From positions 1,116,001 to 1,180,000 of the forward strand of contig NC_088317.1 of NCBI RefSeq assembly GCF_910592395.1: a stretch of DNA of 64,000 nucleotides. Reading direction: 5' to 3'. The notes beneath the pieces were generated by a model that ran no database searches, was not told the origin of the DNA, and saw nothing but the letters and a program-made list of their open reading frames with translations. Each line of letters starts with the position of its first letter. Position 1 is the stretch's first letter. This DNA comes from Lineus longissimus (taxonomy: Eukaryota; Nemertea; Pilidiophora; Heteronemertea; Lineidae). Shown here in pieces: positions 28,001-40,000 of the stretch. Made by a program: the position numbers and the translations under genes.

Positions 28001-31000
28001 GGGCATTCCAAAACTGAAAGAACAGAAGGTTTGAGAAGAATTATTTAGAGAAAGGTGACCTCATAAAAGGCACTGTCGACTGTTCTGCCAGATGTTAAGA
28101 ATGTTAATGTTCAGTGACACACCAGCCTTAAATGTTCGGTGATACAAATTTACAAGCTTATCTATAGTGTGATGTCCTACCATGGCCAGTGATTCCTTTC
28201 GGCATAACCTTCTATCAATCTTATACTTACTGACACAACGACCTTTGTGGAACTTGAAACCAATGGGACACCTGGTCACTGAAATAAAAAACCCATAAAA
28301 TATAGTCAAACAATAGTGATGATTTGGATCCTGGCGTTCCGATCCACTTAAAATCAATTGCAGCCTGCAGCCTTTTCTTGAACTCTTCTTTCTTTTCAGC
28401 TCTCCGCTACCCCCATCATAGAGTTTCACAGTAACTTCTTGATACTTACAAACACATTTCATCTTCTGAAGGGTGTAGCCCTTTGGACACCTGATTCCTA
28501 AAAATGAAATCGTCATATATCAATTTGACATCAAGTTTGAAATAGAGTTACAAAGTTTGTATCACAACTAATTAAATTCGGTAATTCAATTACGGAGTTG
28601 TTGATATCACTAATCAATTCCAAAGTAGTGTTTGTAATGGTATTTAACAAAAATATCTGATATTTCTCTTCTTATTTTTGAGCTGACTTACTGATGCATC
28701 GTTGCTGGTGAAGGAAGTAAGGTTTTGGACATCGGTATCCTTAAAAAGAGATCAACAATCAATTAATCAATGTATCATTTCAGAAAAAAATAATCAAATA
28801 TGAAAACTCCTAAGTGGAAGTGATAACATAAAAAAGTAATTCATATAACAGAATCAGAGCAACTCACTATGACATTTCCATCCGACTAGTTTGAAATCCG
28901 CAGGGCAGCTCAGTTCTGGAAGGACAGAAAATACATGGCGCTTGGAGGTCATAAAATATATGACAAAACATAGTTTATTTCTAATATTGATGACAAAGTG
29001 ATTAACAAAATGGATTACAGGACTTATTGTCCCAATAAGGATCCTTCTTCAAAACATTCCACTGTTACAGAGTGTGGACTTTGACTTGGGTTCAGTCACT
29101 TACGATAGCATTTATCCTTGATTTTCTTTGTCTTTGGTGGGCACTTCCTCACTGAAATATCATCCATGGCATAATACTGAGTTTTGGGCAGCTTTAAAGT
29201 ACATACGTATCAAATTTAAAGATAGACTCCACCTACTGCCCGTGTTCAGATGAGCCTTTTGTAATCTTTCCCATCAAACAACTTCTATATTGACCAAAAT
29301 GTATAAAGCACTTGTTAAGTTGTTGGCAAGGTTCATGAAAGCTTCAATGGAAAGTATAGAAATATGAAATATTATTGATAATACTATCATAATCAAAGAC
29401 GTTTTCGTCAAGAGGTACTTACAGACACAATGGCCTTTGACCATCTCATGGGAAGCAGGACAAGCAGTCTCTGAAAATAGAATGAGAAAATGTTTAATTT
29501 ACCAAAATTGGTTTTGATAATTCATAATTTTTCAGACAGTGTCTTTGTCCTCATTGATGGCTAACCTGAGTCATGATATTTTGATATAATAGGATGGGAT
29601 TGTAAGAATTCTGCTTTTAAATCTAGTTTATTAAGAAAGTTGTAAATCGATATATCTGTTGACTTACTGATACACTTCTTGCCTATCTTCTTATAGCCTG
29701 GTGGACAACTGACGACTAGAAAAGAAACAGCATAAATTTATAATCACACAGAAACCTACTTGGTAAAAGACGTGTAACAACTGATTTCCTCTCATTACAT
29801 AACAACTTTAGTTGATACTTACGTTTGCATTTCATTCCAGAGAGCTTGTATCCCTTCGGACAACTTATTCCTGAAACAGAAATGTTGAAAGTAACACAAC
29901 GGCAAACTTAATCTAGGAACTGGAAGAAGAGGGAGCGTGCTCTGCAATTCTTATCAAAATTCCTGGACAGGTGTGTTCCAAAATTTCATGAGTGGTCAAT
30001 TAAAAAAACAACTCAGACTGATGCATATCAGCTAATTCGTCAACTCTTGTCAAAAATCGAGACACCTTTTTGGGGCATTTTGATATACTTACGTATGCAT
30101 TTTCCATGGTACTTGATGAAGCCGACTGGGCAGTTCACCACTGTAACAGAAACATGTTATTTAGGGAATTGTACACTCTAGGATCTCATAATGATTTCAT
30201 CCAAGAGTCAAAAGGGGCAAAGACTCTCTCACATCGTAATGCACCAACGAAGCCACGCAGAGTAAATTTGAGAGATTTTGTTGGATGTCTTTGCTATTTC
30301 CTACATGAATTGGAACTTACATATGCAGTGGCCATCTCCAGTAAGTTTGTATCCCTCAGGGCATCGATAGCCTTGAAAAGAAGAAGAATGACACTTCTCA
30401 AGAACATTATCATGTGTAAAATACGTCACGAACTGAATTATACAAGTACACAGAACATTCTCCTTACACTTTCCATTCTTTTTGCTCATCTTTCTTCCCT
30501 GTTTTACTCGTTCAAGCTTACTTATTTCTCTCCATATATGTTCCATTATTTCCACACCTCTTTCTCTTCACGCAGTCCCTTCAAGTATTCATCGTTCGCA
30601 TCACAGTTCATTCACTCAAAGATTGAGGTAGACACTGTGTGAAGCATGATATCTTAAAGAACTTACGGACACATCTCTCATCAACCTTCTTGAAGCCCAC
30701 AGGACACTTGACCACTGGAAGAAAGTGACTCAGTTTATAAACAGCATTGATTAGTGATAGAATTTAGCAACAAGACTTACTTCATAGAATTAGCTCATAT
30801 CAATACGATGTCATCAGTACCTTTGTGTGAGACATTTTGATCGCATTACCAATGACACAAATATTATATGCATCAACAAATGTTAGATAAGAAGACTTAA
30901 CATGTTGATAACTTAGTTTTAAGTTTGTGACCTTACATATGCATTTATGATTCTTAAGCTTGTATCCCTCTGGACATCGGATTCCTGAAAATGAAAAATG

Positions 31001-34000
31001 GACCTCAGTTGGGTACAAAAAAACTTTAAAATGAAAGTGGCCAATGGTAAAAGATGCCTATACTATAGGTATGTTGAAGAATGGATAGATATATGTTTCG
31101 GTTTTTGGTTGAAGTGGATAAGTCAGTTAGCTTCGCGAAAAGGAAAATATGTAATGACTTACTGATGCAACTTCCATCTGCTTTCTCAAAGCCTTTCGGG
31201 CAGGTTTTCACTGAAAGTAAAATATTGGTGATAAAGCAAACCTTGGGAGGGCCCGTCAGGATCTACGTTCTCATTAACCTTAATATTAAAAATGTTTGCA
31301 AATCTTACTGGAAAGTAATGCTGGGGATCATGACCAACTGGAAATTCAAGCATACATGTCATTATCAGATAAGCAACATCAGGACAAGGGATTTTAGATC
31401 TTCATCCCGGGCAGATACTTACAGATGCAAGTTCCGTCTTTGTTAAGGCCATATCCAGGAGGACAGATGTAGCGAATGCAGGTATTGCCTACCTTCTGGT
31501 AGTTTGACGGGCATTTATCAACTGTAAAAAGAGAAGTTGAATTGAAAATACACGTTTCAGTGATAATAGTTATTTTGTGGAGATTTCATTCAAATGACTG
31601 GGATTGCCCAACAAGAGTTTCGTCCAAGAAAACTTCGTTGATCGAATTTGATATTTGATGTACTTACGGACACATTTCCCTTTGACCAGTTTGTAACCGT
31701 AGGCACACACCATACGGAAGCAAGTCTGTCCGATTCTCTTGAAGCCAGCTGGGCATTTCACCACTGGAAAAGAGAGGCAATTTAGTTCAAAAATAACATA
31801 TTTTCATTTATAGAATACAATTCCGATTCAATATCATTAAGTTATTTAAGAAGTACGTCATCATATCACATTATTCTCAACCAAGTCGAACATTTTGTCA
31901 AGAATTTGCTAAGAATCTTTTACAGGCCAATGGGTCGGTCAAACTTACCCAAACAGGCAGTAATCTTGTCCAACGGGCATTTGGTTTCTGTAATAAAGAT
32001 ATATGAAATGAGATTATTTACTGCAGGGGGGCTACTTGAAACAGCTACGATTTGCCAGAACTGGGACCAGTAGCTCAATCCGCGTTATCAGTATTGCTGG
32101 TGATAAGACCTAACACCAACTACTCGTATTCAGATTCAGAAAGATATAACGCTAAGTCGAGCTAATGCTGATGTTTGTCTCCAGCGCCAATTGATCAACC
32201 ATGCCCTGTGTCTGTAACCTTTTTAAAGAAACCTTTTAAAAATGCTACAGTCTTCTGCGTTTATTGCAGAGGGGCAACCGGTCATGGAACTCACGTGCAC
32301 ACTTGATGCCCTTCTTCTTGAAGCCTGGGGTACACTTCACCTCTGGAAAAAGATATTTTCAGAACTTGGTAATTAAATCATGAACTGTGTAATTGATTAA
32401 GAATTATTAAGTAAGGTAATATAATTACAAAGCTAGTAATTTTATAAAATAACGAAAATTTCTTCTTTATGTAATTTAATTGCCTTTGGTAATAGAATTA
32501 CATGGATTTTTAAAAATATACCTCATACAATCACTCTATTTAAAGTAAAACATTGGCAATTACGGCATGGATTGTCATTTTAGGTAGAAGGAAACCAGAG
32601 GTCTGGTGCCAGTTGGAACCACTATACTTGCCCATGCATCTGTCTTTACCCACGTTCATCCCACCTCCAGGACACTTTGGCTTCAAAGCTGAAATAAAAT
32701 GAACACGAGTACTTTTCATGCATTCAACAGTATCCCTGCTTATGAAACCAAGCCTTTCTTTCTCTTATCATAACCTGTTTACAATATAAGTCATGCCGTA
32801 TCATAAAAAGATTGGCCTTACAGGATTGACTTACAATATAAGTCATGCCGTATTATAAAAATATTGGCCTTACAGGATTAACTTACAATATAAGTCATGC
32901 CGTATTATAAAAAGATTGGCCTTACCAACTTTCTTCGCCTTTGGTGGTTTCTTTGTTGGCTTGTCTGTTTCTTTAGGTTGTGGTTTGGGTGTGGTTATCT
33001 TTGGTTTTTTAGTTGTCGGCTCTTCCTTCTTTGGAGTAGGTTTCTCCTTAGGTTTACGTGTGGGGTCTATTATTCGGCGCTTCCCATTCACTTAAAGAAG
33101 CAATATGTGGTGAAAGTTACAGAAAGTTGTATTTCATCAAGATGAACGTTATACAATATAAGACGAGTGGCCGATAGCCGATGTTTTGTTCAATGTTTTT
33201 GGGGATCGACCCAGTATGTAAACACTACTAGTTTGACAGACTTCTTACCAAGTATAATATGTAGAACCCTTTTTCATGCTGACCTGAAAATCGCCAAAGT
33301 TGATTTCGAAGATCGGACTAATTCAGAAGGCGAAATGATATTAGCTACTTACTCTTGACGCACAGGAAGGAAAGGGGCTTGTAGCCGGGTGGGCAGTGGT
33401 TGGCTGAAAGGCAGACATTCATACTACGATAATTTGTCAGGTTATGAACTTGCTTTGTAAGGCACATGGTCACACTTTGGAAGTGTTGGCTTCAGATCAC
33501 ATTTGATTTTAGACAAAGGAGGTTCCACGGTGGAACTAAAAATTCGAGTTATTCCCCATCGTGGAACCTCCTTTGGATTCTAGAGATATCATCATCATAT
33601 TGAAAAAAAGATATAATTTTACTCACGTTTGTCGCGAATACATTTTCCTTTTTTGTCCAAGTGGCCACCAGGACAATTATGTTTGTCTGAAACGAAGGGA
33701 TGAACTTTGAAAATGATAAGGGAGTTGTTTACTCAGGTATCAATGCACTTCCTAGGTCACCAGGGAGCACTCTGTCTTCATTTGTCATTCAAATCTAAAG
33801 GGAAAGTTTTTGTCTTTCGATCATGTCTCGAGAAATAGATGCTGAAACTTACCGTTTACGCATCTGTTGTGGAGCAAATGCTGGCCAGATGGGCATTTCT
33901 CTGAAATTATATATGAGTTGAACTTATGTTTGTAATGGAATTCACATGAGTTGTAAATTGATACAAATCAAATTTCCATGATCAAACTTTGCGCGATTAG

Positions 34001-37000
34001 CTTGATTAGACTACTTGAGATACGACTTATCTTTTGCCAGCAACATATCCTTGTGCAGGGACGAGGAACACTTACTTTTGACTCTGACGCATCGGTGTGA
34101 GATCCGAATGAAATGTGGAGGGCACTTTTTATCTGAAAACAATAGACATATGAGCTATAAATGATTGTTCGTAACAATTACAATAACCAATAGCCAATAT
34201 GAAAGTCTTGTTTTTTTCGGCTCAAAATGAAGCAACATCATCAGTCCCAAAACATGTACGACTTTGAAAATTTTTCAGAATTTTGAACTTATGAAAGGGT
34301 TAGGGTTGGAAAAAATTTCTAAGTCCAAATATTTTTTTCACTTTTTTTTTCATCACACTTGGTTCCGATATCCACTTGAGGAAGCTTCATTGATGGTAAT
34401 ACAATGATGTGAACAAAATACCTACGATGTGCCTTGGTGATTTTGTGCGGGTGAATAGGTTCATCTGAAAGATGTGAAAATGGATTTTAAAGATTATCGT
34501 TAAACTTTTTTTGACGTTGAAGGTTACTTATCTAGTCAAACACTTGCAGTGTCTTCATAGACTTGTAACTTGGAGAGATAAGTGGCACAGCGTATTTTGG
34601 ATAGCTCGGTCGAGAAGGACAAACTTAGTAATCACAACTGCATGCCCTCAGGATGTCAGAGCATCGATGCCTTCCTTAAGGCTTTCATATGCCTCATATC
34701 AAAGTGCAGAATCACCAACTAAACCACCAGAAATGATTGAATCGTTACAAACCTATTTCATTTAAACTTGACGACCCTGGCTTCGTCACCGGTTTAACTG
34801 TTTTCTTTGCAGCCGCCATCTTTGGTTTAGAAGCGGCTTTCTTGGGTTTATCAGCCGCCATCTTTGGTTTAGAAGCAGCTTTCTTGGGTTTATCAGCCGC
34901 CATCTTTGGTTTAGAAGCAGCTTTCTTGGGTTTATCAGCCGCCATCTTTGGTTTAGAAGCAGCTTTCTTGGGTTTATCAGCAGCCTTCTTTGGTTTAGAA
35001 GCAGCTTTCTTTGGTTTTGCAGCAAACAGTTTTGGTTTAACATCAGCCTTCTTTGGTTTAGAAGCAGCTTTCTTGGGTTTTGCAGCAAACAATTTTGGTT
35101 TAACATCAGCCTTCTTTGGTTTAGAAGCAGCTTTCTTTGGTTTAACAGAAACCTTTGGTTTCACGGGAACCTTTTTGGGGTTTGCGGCAGGTTTTTTCTC
35201 AGCCGTATCTGGTGCAGCTGACCCATGTTTGTTGGGATGTTTGTGGCGAATCTTTTGTAATTTGGCGACCAGTTTCTTGATGTCGACTGAAAACAAACAC
35301 AAGAGAAGATTGTATTGAGCTCTGGTGTTATCAATGATGTTGATTACCATCCGAAGAAATGGTGAACATAACACAAGAACAGAAATCAGTTAAAAGTAAT
35401 AAGTTCAACCAAATAAAGAAAGAAAACGAATAGTCATGAAAAATATATATCATAATGTAGCTACCATCCTGATGTATGCCTCTCTTTCCTGAAAGAAATG
35501 AGAAAAACAATTTGATATAGGTTGTTTCCCTAATACTAAGAGGAATTTAAATAAAACAACACCTTTTAAAACTTTGTTGGCAATAAACGAAAATAAGGAA
35601 GTAAAGGAGCATATGAGACGCACAAGCACAATCACTATGATGTAGACAGCCGCAAGTAATTACTAAATGAATTGCAATGTGCAGATTAATATCATCTGGA
35701 AATGTTCGTACGGGAACTAGTGAATTCCACAACACATGAGGCACATTTGTAAGTTTTGAGTTCGTGACCAAGTACTAGCTCATGTTTATAACAATTAGAC
35801 TCAGTTAGAATCTCGTAAATGTATGACATTGGGGATATAGAGTTTGAAATCTTCATTCATATTTCACATCTATTGGTTTTATAGTCCTACTCACTTCTTC
35901 TTAGGCTTTTAACGCAATTGCCCTCCTTGTCTTTCTGGAAACCTTTTGCGCACTTGCCAGCATTTGGTTTCACTTTCTTTGCTAGATTGAGAAAGAATGG
36001 GAATATGAACTTCGAAATAATCTGGAAATTTCTTATAACAGAGAATTAAATGATGCATATGGATAACGTTCTGACTATGAAAGGAAGACTATACAAGAAA
36101 CATCCAAGATTATCAACATTTTCAAAAGAGTTCGAGTACAAAAAGTTTGCTAGGGGAGGGAGCTAGTGACAAATTTACACTTTTAAACTTTGCCCTGCAG
36201 CCATTGTGACCCTGACCTTGTGCTCACTTACCAAGGGCATTACTTGTTGCTTTAGAGAACGGGTTCTGCGCCTGTATGTTGTTAATTTTCACTCCCTTAA
36301 GCACCATCATTTTGGCACAGTTGCCTTTGATTAGCTTCTCGCCCTTTTTACATTTCTTCTTGGGGGCCAGGGCTGCAAAAGATTTAAACATGTAAATTAG
36401 TGATGACAGTGTAAGGAAGGAGCACTCTGATTTGCTAGCATTTAAAAGCCTTTGGCTAATTGGATGTCACGCCCTTCACTGGGCCTGTCAGTGTTGATGT
36501 GCTTTTACGTCTAAGAAAAAGCGTATTATTTTTAGTCCAGATGATTTTCTTTTTGAATACCCATGTCCTTTTTATCCCCATAACAAATTAATCAGGTTCC
36601 AATGCTTTTATAACCATATGGCATTTTTGCATGACAACCCAGTGTTGGAGAACGTTCCGCTTAAATCAAGGCTTCAACTAAATTCTCTATTAATTTTTTT
36701 CCAAAATACTGACTCCTTACTCACTGACGTCATCACAAAATTACATGAATAAACCTTTGCCAAAATGGGGCACAACACATCAACATGATAAACCGGTATA
36801 AAGCAAAGGGCAAGATTTCCAATTAGCCAAGATATACAGGGATTGATAGAGTGCAGCAGTATGCAAAGCTGGGGTCGATAAGTGGACACGGTCTTTAAAA
36901 GTGTCCTGAAGGAGGGTCATCTGCAAGAGCCAGTCATCTTACCCGCTTTCTTTGCAGGGGCTGCTTTGGCTGGGACTACTTGCGGGGCTACTTTCGGAGC

Positions 37001-40000
37001 TGGTTTTGCGCCTGAAGATTGGCCGTCTGGGTGCAAGAGCCAGTCAATCTTACCCGCTTTCTTTGCAGGGGCTTCTTTGGCTGGGACTACTTTCGGGGCA
37101 GCTTTCGGAGCTGCTTTCGGAGCTGCTTTCGGAGCTGGTTTTGCGGCTGCCTTACCTGAGAAGGTTTAAAACAGATTCGTTATCAAGAGTCACAAGGATA
37201 CTGAATTGAAGTTGATAGCAAATTGACAGAACATCCGAATTTCAACAAAAAAATAATCTAGCGTTTGTGTATCGGTATCTGTTTCTCTTTGAAAAAAGCT
37301 GCAAGAACGAAACCAAGAATGTTGGATACAGGTATCAATTCATATTCAGAATACTTACTCTTACATAACTGTGACACCTTGTGGAAGTGTGGTTGGCAGG
37401 CATGACCTGAAAGTATGCATTGAACGAACGTCATGATTGTACATGTACTTTCAAGTGAAATGAACATTTTTGATTTGTGTAAAGTTGAGCTTCATTGATC
37501 TTATATATCGAGAAAGAAGAGAGCAGTCTTGTCTGCTCAGATTTATGGAAATATAGAAAGAGACGATGGTCAAATAAGACTCACCTTTCTCAATGCACTC
37601 ATGTCCTTTCTGTTCATATTTGTCTGGGCATGCATGCACTGAAATAAAATCAACAAATGATTATGAAGTAAATGAAGAGAAAAAAATGTTGTGGATTCAC
37701 GGAGAGTCGAACCCGTGACCACCAGATCGAAAGTCCAGCGTTCTAACTGAGATTTTCTTCGCCTGTAACAGCCAAGCTATGGCGATATGAACCTTGTGCC
37801 ACTTGTTCTAGATCATGAAATATTTAGACTTAAACTGTCGTTTGAATGATCAACAATGATACATCATCTTATGAGGCATGCGCTATTGAACATAATACAT
37901 GTAATCTCAACTCACATTCCGACAGGCAGAGATCCCTGGTCCTCACATAGTGAAAACCATCGTCACATTTCCCTGGAATTGAACAAATCAGTAAGAATCA
38001 GATCAATATCAAAATGGCGAGAGGCGTATTCGCATCTTTCCCGAGATCAAATGTTTTGTGTAATTTAACAATACAATTACCTTATAGAATTACAAAATAT
38101 CGTAATTCAAATTTCAACATATTTGTATTAAACTTGGTAATTAAAATAACCAACTTTATTTTCAGCGAATCACGAGTTTTTTTTCAAAACTGATAGTGAG
38201 TTCGAGATTCCATTTCCTCAGATCTGTAACTCAACTTAATAGGATGATTAAGTCAAAATCAAACCGAGGCGAATTTCAGTAACTTCAATAATAATGATAC
38301 TCATGTTCTGGTCAAAAGTTTGAGTACCCAGACGAAAAGGTTATATGCGATCAATCTAAACTTACTTTTTCCTCTGTAGCAGAGTTCAGCCTTTGGTACG
38401 TAACCGGGTGGACATTTGCCTGCAGAATAAGTTAGTAATAAAAGGAAGGATGCAAAAACTGGTGAGGTCAGCAAAACTTCTGGTGATCTGTGGCTAATGT
38501 TCTTACTGAAACAGAAGCTTAAAATGAGTGAACTCTTGCTAAATCCGATGATCAAAATCGAACTAGACATCATTATAAACTGTAGCCACATTCCACCTTC
38601 TCCTGATCCTCATTGCACTTTTCACCTACCGTGATCCTTCTTGACTACTGCTTTCAGAGGTGTCATATAGATTGAAGACTTTTCTGCATTTGTTTCTTTT
38701 GCAGCTGGTTCAGGCACAACAGGCTTAGGTGCGGCCTTCGTTGGTTCAGCTTTTTTTGGTGCACCTGGTTCAGGTGTAGCAGGCTTAGCTGCGGCTTTCT
38801 TTGGTTCAGCTGGTTTTGCAGCATCTTCCTTTGGCGCAGCTGGCTTGGGTGCCGCTGGTTTAGGTGCCTCTTTTTTCGGTGCTGCGAGTTCAGCAGCTTT
38901 CTTTGGAGCAGCTGGTTTTGGAGCAGCTGGTTTTGGAGCAGCTGGCTTAGGTGCAGCTTCCTTCAGTGCAGCTGGCTTAGGTGCAGCTTTCTTGGGTTGA
39001 GCTTCCTTTGTTACACTTGACTTCTTTTTACATCGAAGTGAAAGCTTGTGGAAGTGTGGACTGCATTCATGATCTGCATATACACAAGTTGAGTAAAAGG
39101 AAACAAGTTAAAAGACATAAAACCAGTCATTTCAAGTGGTAAGCAACAATGTTCCCATTTGACAATATGTTCCTACTACAATTTAGAGTCAGAGACGAAT
39201 CTAAAGATCGTCTGAAGGTCATATTAAACTCACCTTTCTCTACGCATTCATGTCCTTTCTGATCGTATTTCTCTGGGCAGGAATGCACTGGAACAGAAAT
39301 CAGGAAAATGTTCACGATTTTTCCCAGAGGACCGTTTCTTTAGAAATCGAGGATTGAGTAGTCTTTGGCAAGAGCAATAGTATGATAAGTTGCAGATATC
39401 TGATAAAAGTATGATGTGGATTGTGTGATCTCAACTTACGTTCGGAGAGGCAGAGGTCCCTTGACTTGACGTAGTGGAAGCCTTTGTCACATTTCGCTAG
39501 AATAGAACAGACGCAAGTAAATAAAACAACTACTTATATTGCATATCAATAAATAAAGCCAGTAATCATTCAGAAATGTGGGAGGTGGTTAGGTGTTGTA
39601 TCATCAACATACATGAAATGTACCATCAACACGCAAATAACAACGGAAAAAGCGCACAACGCACTTTTAAATTGAGTAATAAGAAGGGAACGTCTATGGA
39701 AAAGTTCGTTAAAACAAGTTAAAATGTTAAACGATTGTGCCTGTTTCAAGTTAATCTGCACCTGAGCTTACGTACCTTTTCCTCTGTAGCAGAGCTTTGC
39801 CTTTGGAATGTAACCTGGTGGACATTTGCCTGCGGAAGAATGGAAAATATTTGGTGAAAATAGTCAGTACGAGCTGGTTTCGACCATTCTGGTAAAAGCT
39901 TGTCCAAAGTCTAGGGCTATCCCTGTGGCTCAAAATACGTTGCAACTCCCCAGGTTTGTTACAGTATATGATTTCGTGAAAGTATAACTTCATTCAAGAA

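Noticed and set aside
34737-35318. + strand frame of FGLEAAFLGLSAA-type repeats, resembling a membrane protein
   Set aside because: Antisense of the Lys/Ala/Pro repeat exon, which has proper phase 1 splice sites.
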